Assembly: GCA_016930995.1 (NCBI GenBank) | Contig: JAFGFQ010000009.1 | Location: 1 to 64,000 of the forward strand | Source: Thermoplasmatota archaeon | GTDB taxonomy: Archaea > Thermoplasmatota > E2 > DHVEG-1 | Length of the DNA: 64,000 bases | Direction: 5' to 3' | Part shown: piece by piece, positions 9,984-18,416 of the stretch | Layout: every line of letters begins with the position of its first letter | Position numbering within the stretch: the first letter of the stretch is position 1 | Position numbers and translations under genes: made by a program | The notes under the pieces: model-generated | What the model saw: only the letters and a program-made list of their open reading frames with translations | Databases searched by the model: none | Told to the model about the DNA's origin: nothing

Positions 9984-11894
9984 TTACACGAACCGTATGC
10001 TTTCCAGGTTGTAGGGAGCAGCCGTGTTCATGTTCAATCGTTTATGGATAGTCGATGAGAGATCCACGCATTTTGATTCCTCACCATGACCGAACACGAC
10101 GCGTTCCGGACGGGGGGACATATTGTTGATAAAGCCAACAAGTTGCCGTCGGTCGCTATGACCTGAAAAACCATCGCAGGTCTCCACGTTCATCTCAACA
10201 GGGAGACTTACAAGAGAACCCCCGATATTCATTGGGACTTCCTTTGCCCCTCGTTGAATCCTTCGACCAATGGTGCCTTCCGCTTGATATCCGACGAAGA
10301 CCAGCGTGTTTTTACCATCCCCGGCCCAGTTCTTGAAATACTCCATGACCGGACCACCATTCATCATACCACTGGTGGCAAGAACGACACAGGGGTCCTT
10401 GTCGGCAAGGATTTTCTCTCGGGTCTCACCACTGTCAACTCGTTTGAATATCTCTGAAAGCAAAGGATTGTCGCCTTGTTGGAAAATCTGTGTCCGGAGC
10501 TTGTTGTTCAAATACTCCGGGTACGCGGTATGAATAGCAGTCGCCTCCCAGATCATCCCATCGAGGTAGACCGGGACCTCAGGGATTTCCTTGTTTTTCA
10601 CCAAGCTTTCCAGAACAATCATAACCTCCTGGCTTCGCCCGACAGCGAACACAGGGACAAGGACTTTGCCTTTCTTCTTCATCGAAGTGCGAATGATGTC
10701 CTTCAAACGGTCTGTTGCTTCTTTCCGGCTTGGCTGAAAATCATCATGTCCACCATAGGTTGATTCGATCACAAGGGCCTCAGCACGCGGGAAATGATTG
10801 ATCGCCGGGTTAAACAACCAGGTGCGTTCGAATTTGATATCACCGGAGAACGCGATATTATACAAGCCATCCCCGATGTGGAAATGACAAATGGAAGAAC
10901 CAAGGATATGGCCAGCATTATGGAAAGTGAGACGAATGTCCGGAGTAATATCAGTAGTGTCTCCATACCCCATCACAATGCAATGCTTTATCACATTGCG
11001 GATATTCTCAGAGGAGTACGGCACCTTTTTTGCATCTGCAGCAGCAACCTTGATGTAATCCATCTGAAGAAGAGTCATCAGATCTCTTGTTGGTGGGGTG
11101 CAGTAGATAGGGCCATCGTAACCATATTTGTAGAGAATGGGGACTAACCCACAGTGATCAAGATGAGCATGTGTGATGACAACAGCATCGATTTTCTCCA
11201 AGGGTAAGACCTCAGGCAGATGAATATAAGGTGAGCCATTATTTTCCGCAGAGACATCAATACCACAATCAATGAGCACTTTGCTGTCCTGCGTATGCAG
11301 CATCGCACATGACCTGCCAACCTCCCGGAACCCACCCAGGGCGATCATACGGATATATTTTTCTCCTGTTGAAGAACCACGATGAATCTTCCGACCGATT
11401 TTGCGCAGGATGTCTTTGCGTTCATCACTCATCGAACGAAGATACCCACGTATCTCCTGAACGGTTTTGGATTGAATAGGAGGCGCCCGCACAATACTCG
11501 GAGCCCAGTTGATTTTCTTTCGTATCTCGTTTAACAGCTGACCTTCTCGCCCGATGGCAGCTCCCGGTTTCAACGCTTCGATGGTGACTTCACCAACGTC
11601 TGGTTGAAAATAAATATTTGTTATCTCTGCTTCTTTCGGGATTATCTGTCGTATCTTCTTCTCTGCAATCTCGATATCAGTTAGAACAGACGGATCAGGG
11701 CGAACGACGATACGTTTTTGAAGGCTTTTCGCCATGTTTTTTACTAAATCCTTGTTATTGGCGAATTTATCAGGTGTCTTAGTGTAGATAACTAAAAGAG
11801 CTCCTTCAAATTCAACTTCTGAGATATCAACACTTGCAGGTATTGAGCCTCGAATTTTACCTCGGATTTCTGCGAGAACATCATCAACGGTCAT
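9984..11894 (-). CDS. fttA: FttA/aCPSF1: KH-domain beta-CASP ribonuclease
   Basis: 636 residues. An N-terminal region with KH folds (variant GREG loop near 115-118) is followed by a metallo-beta-lactamase core with the zinc motif THAHLDHCG at 241-249. Later metal and beta-CASP motifs include FSGDIKFERT and the C-terminal FSGHSDRRQL. This is the archaeal CPSF73 homologue that cleaves nascent RNA at U-rich 3' ends and drives transcription termination together with Spt4/5. Length and domain order match the family fully. Confidence 0.95.
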   Translation of the reverse strand: MTVDDVLAEIRGKIRGSIPASVDISEVEFEGALLVIYTKTPDKFANNKDLVKNMAKSLQKRIVVRPDPSVLTDIEIAEKKIRQIIPKEAEITNIYFQPDVGEVTIEALKPGAAIGREGQLLNEIRKKINWAPSIVRAPPIQSKTVQEIRGYLRSMSDERKDILRKIGRKIHRGSSTGEKYIRMIALGGFREVGRSCAMLHTQDSKVLIDCGIDVSAENNGSPYIHLPEVLPLEKIDAVVITHAHLDHCGLVPILYKYGYDGPIYCTPPTRDLMTLLQMDYIKVAAADAKKVPYSSENIRNVIKHCIVMGYGDTTDITPDIRLTFHNAGHILGSSICHFHIGDGLYNIAFSGDIKFERTWLFNPAINHFPRAEALVIESTYGGHDDFQPSRKEATDRLKDIIRTSMKKKGKVLVPVFAVGRSQEVMIVLESLVKNKEIPEVPVYLDGMIWEATAIHTAYPEYLNNKLRTQIFQQGDNPLLSEIFKRVDSGETREKILADKDPCVVLATSGMMNGGPVMEYFKNWAGDGKNTLVFVGYQAEGTIGRRIQRGAKEVPMNIGGSLVSLPVEMNVETCDGFSGHSDRRQLVGFINNMSPRPERVVFGHGEESKCVDLSSTIHKRLNMNTAAPYNLESIRFV

Positions 11895-11982
11895 ATGCTA
11901 TCTTTCTCTTTAAAGCTTGTAAAACGTACTTTCCATGTTATATTTGTTAATCTGATAAACACCATCAGAGAATACGGATGTG

Positions 11983-12615
11983 TTACTTCCCCATCTTCTG
12001 CAAACGTTTTTTGAGTTCGTCTTCAGGTATCATTTTAAATTCTTTCTCTGTAATTACTGCTACATCAGCTCCGTTTCCTGACGCTGAATCTCTACCCATC
12101 GCAGCAGTAATCGCTCTTAATGCAAGATCGATACCATCACTGACAGTCATATCATCGCGGTAGGAATCCTCAAGGACACCAAATGCGTAGGGTGACCCAG
12201 ATCCACCAGCGGTGTATTTATCAGGGATGGAACCACCAGCGGCATCTAAGGAATAGACATGCCCGCCTGTTGAATCCCACCCGCCGAGAATCAACTGGAC
12301 ATAATACGGATAAAATTTCCTGGAATTCAAGATATTCGACATGAGTGTTGCTGCGCTCTGCACAGACATCTCGACGTCTCTTTTTAGACTGTATAATTTC
12401 GTCTCAGCGCTCAGATAACGCGAGAGAACTTGAAGATCCCCAACAAGTCCAGCAGTCGCAAGGGCAAGATGGTTATCTATCTGATAGAGTTTCTTCGTCG
12501 CTTTATGGGCAATTAGGGTTCCCATGGTTGCTCTTCGTTCTGTAGCAATAACAACTCCGTCTTTACATACCAAACCAAGGATGGTGGTACCAGTCTTCTT
12601 TACATCTTCTGTCAT
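11983..12615 (-). CDS. psmB: Proteasome subunit beta
   Basis: 210 residues. A short propeptide ends in Gly9 so that autoprocessing would expose Thr10 (KKTG/TTILGL) as the N-terminal nucleophile. The downstream ATERRATMG, IAGLVGD-like (TAGLVGDLQVLSRY) and GSGSPYAFGVLE, RDSASG segments follow the archaeal 20S beta subunit throughout. It is the catalytic subunit of the 20S proteasome, acting with an alpha subunit encoded elsewhere. Its neighbour fttA lies 88 bp downstream on the same strand. Confidence 0.96.
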   Translation of the reverse strand: MTEDVKKTGTTILGLVCKDGVVIATERRATMGTLIAHKATKKLYQIDNHLALATAGLVGDLQVLSRYLSAETKLYSLKRDVEMSVQSAATLMSNILNSRKFYPYYVQLILGGWDSTGGHVYSLDAAGGSIPDKYTAGGSGSPYAFGVLEDSYRDDMTVSDGIDLALRAITAAMGRDSASGNGADVAVITEKEFKMIPEDELKKRLQKMGK

Positions 12616-12733
12616 AAATTACTCTCCAGTAAACACCAGAAAAACACTGGGTAACGAATCTCATATCTTTTATATATACTTTGTGGAGTAGTGAAATGAG
12701 GAGGTACGTTGAGAGTAACCTCCTCATGATCAT

Positions 12734-13930
12734 TTAAATAATTGACAGGTGTTTTCCGAGTTTTTCGAATTTATCTAAAGCAAAGTCCAAATCGTCCTTT
12801 GTAAGACCTGCGTTCATCATGGTCCGAATGCGAGCTTTATCCCGCGCGACCATAGGAAACACAATAGGCAAGGCAAAGATCCCTTCATCGAAGAGTTTAT
12901 TGCTTAATTCCTTTGCTTTTCCTGAATCTCCAACGATAACAGGGGTGATTGGTGTTTCACTTTCTCCAGTGTTGAATCCTAAGGAGTTCAATTCCTTTTT
13001 GAAATACCTTGTATTCTCCCATAGTCGTTTGACATGTTCAGGCTCCGTCTCCAAAACATCAATGGCAGCAAGCTGAGCACCTGAAACCGCAGGGGGATGT
13101 GACCCACTCAGCAACCAGGTCCGCGATTTATTGTAGGCGAAATTCACCAGGTCCTGACTTCCAGCGATAAGGCCACCGACCACACCAAAGGCTTTACTGA
13201 AGGTCCCCATCTCCACATCGATTTTTCCCTCGATATGGAAGTGTGCACCGATCCCTCGCCCATCCTCTCCGATGACCCCTTCACCATGGGCGTCATCAAC
13301 ATAGGTCATCGCGCCGAACTCATTGGCTAGTTTTACTATCTTGTCCATGGGAGCGATGTCTCCATCCATGCTAAAGACACCATCTGTGATGATGAGGATA
13401 CGACGGTATTTCTTATCCGCTTCTTTTAAGACTTTTTCAAGGTCTCCCATATCTCGATGTTTGAAAATCGCGCGGTCCGCTCTTGTAAGCCGGACGCCGT
13501 CAATGATACTGCCATGGTTCAGCTCATCACTAATGACGATATCGCCTTCACCGACAAGCTGCGGGATTAACCCAGAGTTCGCAGCAAATCCTGTTTGATA
13601 GATAAGAGACGATTCGGTTCTTTTAAATCGCGCAAGTCGTTTTTCGACTTCCGTGTGGATTTTCAGAGTCCCTGCGATAGCCCGAACAGAGCCAGAACCA
13701 GCGCCGTACTTCTTTGCCGCCTCAACAGCTGCTTTGATGAGCCGGGGATGGTTACTAAGATTAAGATAGTTATTCGAACACATCATGATAACTTCTTTGC
13801 CATTGACTATCGAATGGGGCGTTGATCCGCTCTCAAGGATTCGGATGTTCCACTCAAAATGATTCTTGACCAATTCATCGTATTCGTCTTTTAAAAATTT
13901 ATTTGGGTTTCTTTTTGTAATTTGTGTCAT
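12734..13930 (-). CDS. kbl: Glycine C-acetyltransferase (2-amino-3-ketobutyrate CoA ligase)
   Basis: 398 residues, PLP fold type I alpha-oxoamine synthase. The Schiff-base Lys246 is in MGTFSKAFGVVGG. CSNNYLNLSNHP near the N-terminus and VDDAHGEGVIGEDGRG are family signatures. The best fit is Kbl, which cleaves 2-amino-3-ketobutyrate with CoA to glycine and acetyl-CoA in threonine degradation. The close relative BioF (8-amino-7-oxononanoate synthase) cannot be excluded on motifs alone. No threonine dehydrogenase or biotin gene is adjacent; amino-acid catabolism elsewhere in the window favours Kbl. Confidence 0.85.
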   Translation of the reverse strand: MTQITKRNPNKFLKDEYDELVKNHFEWNIRILESGSTPHSIVNGKEVIMMCSNNYLNLSNHPRLIKAAVEAAKKYGAGSGSVRAIAGTLKIHTEVEKRLARFKRTESSLIYQTGFAANSGLIPQLVGEGDIVISDELNHGSIIDGVRLTRADRAIFKHRDMGDLEKVLKEADKKYRRILIITDGVFSMDGDIAPMDKIVKLANEFGAMTYVDDAHGEGVIGEDGRGIGAHFHIEGKIDVEMGTFSKAFGVVGGLIAGSQDLVNFAYNKSRTWLLSGSHPPAVSGAQLAAIDVLETEPEHVKRLWENTRYFKKELNSLGFNTGESETPITPVIVGDSGKAKELSNKLFDEGIFALPIVFPMVARDKARIRTMMNAGLTKDDLDFALDKFEKLGKHLSII

Positions 13931-13989
13931 CAGATTACCTCCAAGAATGATACGTTCCCCCTAGGGGGTCAGGAAATATGATTCGCATA

Positions 13990-15135
13990 TTAAAAGCTGT
14001 TGGTCTGTAGTTTAACAACCCGGCTGAGGCGATACCCGATAACTACCATAAGATACCCTTGGTCTGCAAAACGCCGATCGAGTCGTTTGTCCCCGGTGTC
14101 CACCCGAAGGATGGGGGTATGAAGGAGTTTTGAAGGAGTGGAAACGACGATAATGTTTTCGATACCTATTGTATTGATAACCGCGGGACTAAGCTGGAGG
14201 TTCCCACGACCGAGAATGAACCCCTGTGCACCAATCGGGCTAAGAAGAATTTTTACCTTTGGATATTTTTTGAGAAGCAGAAGAATTTGTTTTTCGTTTA
14301 CATCCTTAGCCACACGCTTATGTTTGTAAATCGCATCAATACCTAATAGCGTATGCTCCAGGTGTAATTTTCTTGCGATGAAATCGATTGTCCCCCCCGC
14401 ACAAAACAAAAACAACCAGTCCTGATGTTTTTCCATTTCATCTTTGACATGATCTGCAAGTTCATCTTTTACCTCATCATCGGAAACCGATTCGTAACAG
14501 GTTTTCCCAACCTGGATGTAAGTTGGTTCGATGATTCCTTTCACGATACCGTATAAGCGTATCTTCCATTTTCCTTTGCGGTAGAGTTCCTCATCAAGAT
14601 CCATGATTTCAGCATCACCGATAGTTAGGCGTTTGTTGAGGAATTCAGAGAGTATCTTAGCCGTAGCGCTTGTTGTAATACCAAAGACACCAGAATGCAT
14701 TTTGACCCCCGCGGGAATTCCAAGAAGCGGGATTTTTTTGTCGATGACGGAAAAAATATCTCGAGCAGTCCCATCACCACCGCAAAAAATAAGCAGATCA
14801 CACTGATGATCAAGGAATTTTTTACAAGCGTTCTGCGTATCAGAAGCAGACGTGGTGTTTCCTATTGGTACGGCAACAACCTGGATATTTTTCATACCAA
14901 CAGTTTCCAACTCGTTTTTCCCCATATCCCCCTCGCAGGTAACCCACACCAAATCCGGGGAATTGGACGTCAATTTCGAAAATTCATGGAGCATGTCTTC
15001 TGCTTTTTGCCGTGCAACTGGTTGGGCTCCGAGTTTGATTGCTTGGCTCAGAACATCATCTGTTCCTTTGAGACCTACTCGGCCACCCATCCCAGCAATA
15101 GGATTAACCAGGAAACCTATTTTGATGTTCATCAC
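13990..15135 (-). CDS. ATP-NAD kinase-like protein (AcoX/COG3199 type)
   Basis: 381 residues. It opens with IKIGFLVNPIAGMGGRVGLKG and has the diacylglycerol/NAD kinase signature GGDGTARD at 119-126, followed by LLGIPAGVKMHSGVF. This is the long NAD-kinase-like family, larger than classical PpnK, proposed to phosphorylate NAD or a related substrate. The actual substrate is not established from sequence. Two adjacent ATG codons exist at the start. It lies 59 bp upstream of kbl on the same strand and may be co-transcribed with it. Confidence 0.8.
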   Translation of the reverse strand: MMNIKIGFLVNPIAGMGGRVGLKGTDDVLSQAIKLGAQPVARQKAEDMLHEFSKLTSNSPDLVWVTCEGDMGKNELETVGMKNIQVVAVPIGNTTSASDTQNACKKFLDHQCDLLIFCGGDGTARDIFSVIDKKIPLLGIPAGVKMHSGVFGITTSATAKILSEFLNKRLTIGDAEIMDLDEELYRKGKWKIRLYGIVKGIIEPTYIQVGKTCYESVSDDEVKDELADHVKDEMEKHQDWLFLFCAGGTIDFIARKLHLEHTLLGIDAIYKHKRVAKDVNEKQILLLLKKYPKVKILLSPIGAQGFILGRGNLQLSPAVINTIGIENIIVVSTPSKLLHTPILRVDTGDKRLDRRFADQGYLMVVIGYRLSRVVKLQTNSF

Positions 15136-15230
15136 CTCACAGAAGGTTTGCGTATTATAAGAATGTGATTTAATAATTCATTGGTCTGGGAAGTGTTCTA
15201 CTCTATCATTTTGAGATTTTTACACGATGG

Positions 15231-15240
15231 GTTTATATAG
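15231..15240 (+). promoter_or_regulatory. TATA box for the candidate RNA gene
   Basis: GTTTATATAG is a strong archaeal TATA element. Start sites usually lie about 25 bp downstream, which places the transcript start at about 15260, immediately before the closing stem of the structured RNA described next. No protein-coding frame with a credible start follows it. Confidence 0.6.
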
Positions 15241-15260
15241 GGTTAATAACAGAGGATGTA

Positions 15261-15418
15261 GTGGTGAGGAAGGGCGACGTTCGGCGGGGTCTTGTCTTCC
15301 CGATATGCGCTCTTGTCTTCCGGTGACGCTGGTGTTGCGTGGTTCGTTGCGTCGGTGTGGCGCATCTGTGTTTGCCTCCTTTTCCCTCCTTCCTTACCTT
15401 TTTGGGTTGTCTTTTTTT
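15261..15418 (+). ncRNA. Candidate structured noncoding RNA, unknown family
   Basis: A near-perfect 11-bp stem closes the unit: 15263-15273 (GGTGAGGAAGG) pairs with 15388-15398 (CCTTCCTTACC), with one G-U. It encloses nested helices 15305-15311/15359-15365 (ATGCGCT with GGCGCAT) and 15324-15329/15349-15354 (TGACGC with GCGTCG). T5 follows the closing stem directly (15399-15403) and T7 lies at 15412-15418, a terminator-like end. The local sequence is more G/T-rich than its surroundings and contains the repeat TCTTGTCTTCC twice. It lacks 5S, tRNA, SRP helix 8 and RNase P signatures that I can recognise. The structure is visible in the sequence; expression is inferred. Confidence 0.5.
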
Positions 15419-15423
15419 AGGGA

Positions 15424-15984
15424 TTATGTATGAGTGGATCGAACTTTATGTAAATCAATCATTCCCCGAGAATAGGAGACAAGGAAGGTCTTGGCATCAA
15501 TGCTATATAGCCGGGAGTCACACATTAAGAAATATTCAGAACAAGCTGCATGTTTTACTTCAGTGATGACTTTCTTTGTGATTTCTGAAGTGAAATGAAA
15601 GTCCTCAGAAAGGAAAAGGTCGACACCATTCTTCAGTGTTGATACGAGAATAGCGCAATCGTTTTTTATTTGGTTTGTTGGAATCCCATGTTGTTCCATG
15701 GAGCGTTGACATGTCTGGCCTAATGCATCGGAGAGCAAGCGGTTCTTAAAATCAATGACCTCTGCATGGGCCTGTGTCCATCGTTTCAGTGCTTTTTTAT
15801 AGGTCGACTCAGTGATGCGACCCCAGATTTTCAATTGCTCAAGTTCAGAGGCAACAATCGATGTGACAAAACAGGGGATACGGTCACGTGCCAATAGCTT
15901 CACTATCGTATCAATCGATGAATCCTCCTTAAGCAGGAATGAGGTATCAAACGAGGCACTTCTTATATGGATTATTTCGACCAT
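15424..15984 (-). CDS. PIN-domain protein (putative ribonuclease)
   Basis: 186 residues. The PIN acidic set is seen as D13 (ASFDTSFLL), E47 (VASELEQ), D109 (IKNDCAILVS) and D128 (LFLSEDFHF), so the nuclease centre appears intact. PIN proteins are usually VapC-type toxins, but this one is longer than a typical VapC and no VapB-like antitoxin gene is adjacent. It may therefore be a housekeeping or orphan PIN nuclease. It converges on the candidate RNA gene to its left; its start is 68 bp from the left attachment repeat of the integrated element, so it is host DNA at the insertion edge. Confidence 0.7.
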   Translation of the reverse strand: MVEIIHIRSASFDTSFLLKEDSSIDTIVKLLARDRIPCFVTSIVASELEQLKIWGRITESTYKKALKRWTQAHAEVIDFKNRLLSDALGQTCQRSMEQHGIPTNQIKNDCAILVSTLKNGVDLFLSEDFHFTSEITKKVITEVKHAACSEYFLMCDSRLYSIDAKTFLVSYSRGMIDLHKVRSTHT

Positions 15985-16052
15985 TTTTTCATCCTTGTTT
16001 TATAGTAATATGTTCAATGATATTTTTTTGTATCGATATTGAAAAGATGAAG

Positions 16053-16075
16053 CGGACCTATGGGGGTTCTAACCC
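16053..16075. repeat. Left attachment repeat (att) of the element
   Basis: CGGACCTATGGGG is identical to the tRNA-Arg 3' end, followed by a further 10 bases with two mismatches. It marks the host/element boundary. The rest of 15985-16304 holds the minus-strand promoter region of the PIN gene and AT-rich sequence leading into the element operon. An open frame from 16060 is low-complexity and hydrophobic and is not convincing as a gene. Confidence 0.75.
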
Positions 16076-16304
16076 TTCTTCTCCTTGTAATTCCAGTCGA
16101 AATATTTAGGTTTTATGGCTATTTCGTTTGGAAAGTTCACTTACTAAAATCTTTCTTTTTTTCTTTTTTTGTGCGTGGTATATCAATTCTATTGTATTTT
16201 TTTAATTCATCTGACTATAGTCAGTATGGATGCCGGGTATCTTCTTTTGATTGGGGTTTCATCTACCCGGTGTCCTCCTCCTATTTCATCGGAGGTGCGT
16301 TGTC

Positions 16305-16730
16305 ATGAGGTCCTCTGTTGTTGTTATTTGGCGATGTATTGCCCCGAAACCGGATGGTATCGGATGTTTTAACAAAATCATCGAATGTTCTAAAGATGCG
16401 ATTTATAATAGATACTATGGGTGGATTTGTGACTGTGGCCGATGGACTACCGGTAATGATGATTATCATAAAGAATTGAAACGTGGGACCCGGGAAATAG
16501 CTGATTGCAAAAAAATGAGGGAAGGTGTCAATGTTTCCAATATTATACAAATGGCACCGAAATTTAAGCAATGTATTGAGGATCCGTCAATCTGTGCGAC
16601 CTGCGATGTTGAAGGATGCCCCGGTTCAATTCGTTTTGGACCAGGATATTATGATGATATCGGCGTCCCTGTTTACAACGAGATAAGTCTCCCGATGTGT
16701 CCTCATGTGTGTTATAAGGAGGTGAAATAA
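16305..16730 (+). CDS. Cys-rich protein of the integrated element, unknown
   Basis: 141 residues from the ATG at 16305, chosen because GGAGGTG lies at 16291-16297 with a 7-nt spacer; the open frame extends further upstream without a start signal. It has many Cys in pairs: ICDCGRW, CIEDPSICATCDVEGCPG, MCPHVCYKEV, which suggests zinc ribbons or knuckles. It is the first gene of the element operon; its TAA overlaps the next ATG by one base (TAATG), indicating translational coupling with the Rep-like gene. It may be a DNA-binding or replication accessory protein, which is inference. No known family is recognised. Confidence 0.65.
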   Translation: MRSSVVVIWRCIAPKPDGIGCFNKIIECSKDAIYNRYYGWICDCGRWTTGNDDYHKELKRGTREIADCKKMREGVNVSNIIQMAPKFKQCIEDPSICATCDVEGCPGSIRFGPGYYDDIGVPVYNEISLPMCPHVCYKEVK

Positions 16731-17503
16731 TGAATTTAGATGCCTCCGTTTGTTCTGGTCATACTTGGACAACTCCGCAACGACGTTGTTATCAGCGTAT
16801 TAAAAGCGGTTTAACCTGGCATAAGGATGAAATCCTGCGGTTTCTGACGTTAGGTTCTGCCCCTGGGATGATTCGAGATCAACAAATGGCGTTCCGATGT
16901 ATTAAAGAAAGTTTGAGGCGAAAAACCCTCGCAAAGCTGTATAATGAGGGTTATTTGTCGAAACGACAGCTTCGTTCACATTATACGGGGAAACCTCTCG
17001 GTTATGTTCCTCAGTTCCAATATATCAATATACGGACTACTGAAGGACCTGAGGGTGTGTTGCATATTTTGTATTTCGGTGATTTCCTCCCTCAGTCCTG
17101 GTTAAAGGATGAATGGCACCGATTGACTGGAGGTTGTCAATCTGCTTATATCCGAATGTGTAAAACAAGGACGTATAATGAGAAACGACTGGCCCGGTAT
17201 TGTATTGACCAATATTGTGCCGGTCAGACTGATTATTTACGGTTCTCTTGTTCAAAACACTGGGTATATCCTGGGTTTGTCCGTCATTATAACAGTTTAA
17301 AGGTTGATTGCCGGGATTATTCTCATGCGATTGGTGAATGTTACGGTCATCCTGTGTATCGTCTGGATATGGACCGGTTAATCAATCGTTGGAACGAATG
17401 GCTTTTGCTTCATGGTTCCTGTTCCTTTCATAAATTTATGGGAGGCGTTCCTGTAGAAACTGAGTTATCTCTTTTTGAGGATATTAACGAGGTGGTGAAT
17501 TAA
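16730..17503 (+). CDS. Rep-like protein, degenerate HUH superfamily (putative rolling-circle initiator)
   Basis: 257 residues behind a perfect AAGGAGGTGA at 16716-16725. The segment GVLHILYFGDFLPQSWLKDE, then WHRLTG, then RLARYCIDQYCAGQ resembles rolling-circle Rep proteins, where (H)-x-H-hydrophobics-G, PQxWL and an ARY-x3-(K/Q)Y helix recur in that order. The first His of HUH is Val here (VLH), so metal binding would differ. Candidate nucleophiles are the Tyr residues of ARYCIDQY. Position next to Cys-rich genes and an origin-like palindrome supports a replication role. Assignment rests on motif resemblance only. Confidence 0.5.
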   Translation: MNLDASVCSGHTWTTPQRRCYQRIKSGLTWHKDEILRFLTLGSAPGMIRDQQMAFRCIKESLRRKTLAKLYNEGYLSKRQLRSHYTGKPLGYVPQFQYINIRTTEGPEGVLHILYFGDFLPQSWLKDEWHRLTGGCQSAYIRMCKTRTYNEKRLARYCIDQYCAGQTDYLRFSCSKHWVYPGFVRHYNSLKVDCRDYSHAIGECYGHPVYRLDMDRLINRWNEWLLLHGSCSFHKFMGGVPVETELSLFEDINEVVN

Positions 17504-17505
17504 TA

Positions 17506-17664
17506 ATGAAAGGGGACCGAATCACTCATAAAGAATTGTTCGAAGCAACCGGTCTACATCATGGAACCGGGGCGATCTGTTGCGGTTGTCCCGATTGCCA
17601 TTGTCTTCATTGTTATTTAGCTAAACGTGATAAAAAAGGTCTGGTAGATGATAATTATGATTAA
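17506..17664 (+). CDS. Small Cys-rich protein (52 aa), element operon
   Basis: MKGDRITHKELFEATGLHHG begins a 52-residue protein whose middle is a dense Cys/His cluster (ICCGCPDCHCLHCYLAK), probably a zinc site. The ATG is 2 nt after the Rep-like stop, with AGGTGGTGA upstream serving as ribosome binding site. The 3' end overlaps the next gene's start in another frame. Its role is unknown. Confidence 0.55.
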   Translation: MKGDRITHKELFEATGLHHGTGAICCGCPDCHCLHCYLAKRDKKGLVDDNYD

Positions 17665-17920
17665 TCGAAAATATATTGAAATAAAACGAAGTGGCGTTTG
17701 GTGTCTGTATCGTGTGACATATTACTATCGGAATAAACTTTGTTGGTATTACGAGTTGCATAAGCGAGATAGAAGGACCCAAACCAATGATATTCTTCGA
17801 TTTGGTCAAAAGAAATTCGATGATTTAAAGACTATGCTTCAGGAGTTGGATTCTGATACAATCACTTTATCGAATGTAAAGGTCATCAATAGCGAAAAGC
17901 TGTTAATTGATTGGATGTGA
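17657..17920 (+). CDS. Small basic protein (about 87 aa), element operon, unknown
   Basis: Starts at the ATG at 17657 (MINRKYIEIKRSGVWCLYRV) or 9 nt earlier at 17648, overlapping the end of the 52-aa gene. The sequence looks like an alpha/beta protein with aromatic strands (VWCLYRVTYYYRNKLCWYYE) and a C-terminal helix. It shares strand and tight spacing with the operon. No family is recognised. Confidence 0.5.
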   Translation: MINRKYIEIKRSGVWCLYRVTYYYRNKLCWYYELHKRDRRTQTNDILRFGQKKFDDLKTMLQELDSDTITLSNVKVINSEKLLIDWM

Positions 17921-17927
17921 TGCTGTT

Positions 17928-18131
17928 ATGAAGGAAATATGCAAAAACTGTGTTCTTGGAAAGTATGTTCAGAATTGTATGCATATGGGCCATCGTAGTA
18001 AATACTGCCCGTATTTTTACCCGTTGCCTGATCTTGTTAAACAAGAACAGGATAAGAATCTGAATCATCAGACTTCGTTCTATAATCAGTTTTCACCGTC
18101 AAAGAGGGTTGAAACTGAGAAGAAGCTTTAG
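17928..18131 (+). CDS. Small zinc-finger-like protein (67 aa), element operon
   Basis: MKEICKNCVLGKYVQNC, with later HMGHRSKYCPYF, gives a C-x2-C...C...C/H pattern suggestive of one zinc-binding unit, followed by a Lys/Asn-rich tail. It starts 7 nt after the previous stop; an in-frame TTG at 17907 would overlap that gene and is less likely. It stops with TAG. It is the last gene of the left operon and converges on the RHH gene. Confidence 0.5.
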   Translation: MKEICKNCVLGKYVQNCMHMGHRSKYCPYFYPLPDLVKQEQDKNLNHQTSFYNQFSPSKRVETEKKL

Positions 18132-18143
18132 CGTATCTGCTGT

Positions 18144-18320
18144 TCAATGTTGTCTCTTCTGTTGGTATGAAGATGTTACCAGGTTTTCTATTAGTCTGCT
18201 GATGGTCTGGCCTGGTTTTTCATTCTGTTTCATATATGGTCTGATGATGTCTAGTATATCACTGTCGATATAAGCGGTAATCTGTATTTTTCCATTTCTT
18301 AAACGTCTGGTCTTGGCCAT
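18144..18320 (-). CDS. Ribbon-helix-helix DNA-binding protein (58 aa)
   Basis: A 58-residue frame with the CopG/Arc layout: basic N-terminus (MAKTRRLRNG), a strand (KIQITAYID), helix 1 (SDILDIIRPYMKQ), turn, and helix 2 (KPGQTISRLIENLVTSSYQQ). RHH proteins of this size act as dimers and control copy number or lysogeny genes in plasmids and viruses. It is the only regulator-like gene in the element apart from the Cys-rich proteins. The palindrome at 20299-20316 is a possible operator, but no direct link is shown. Confidence 0.65.
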   Translation of the reverse strand: MAKTRRLRNGKIQITAYIDSDILDIIRPYMKQNEKPGQTISRLIENLVTSSYQQKRQH

Positions 18321-18416
18321 ATTGTAGTAATGGCTTATTGGCGTATTTAATTCTTGATGCTATGTGGTATTCCTTTGTTCATACATGGTATGATTATGTA
18401 TTGTATTGTCTGGTTA

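Noticed and set aside
15227..15433. 68-codon frame over the candidate RNA
   Set aside because: Starts just before the TATA box, has unusual composition (Gly, Ser, Cys, Arg) and no ribosome binding site; the structured RNA explains the region better.
15424..15984. VapBC toxin-antitoxin pair
   Set aside because: The PIN protein is longer than typical VapC and no small antitoxin frame lies beside it.
16060..16308. 82-codon open frame starting in the left att repeat
   Set aside because: Hydrophobic, low complexity, no ribosome binding site, and its start lies in duplicated tRNA sequence.
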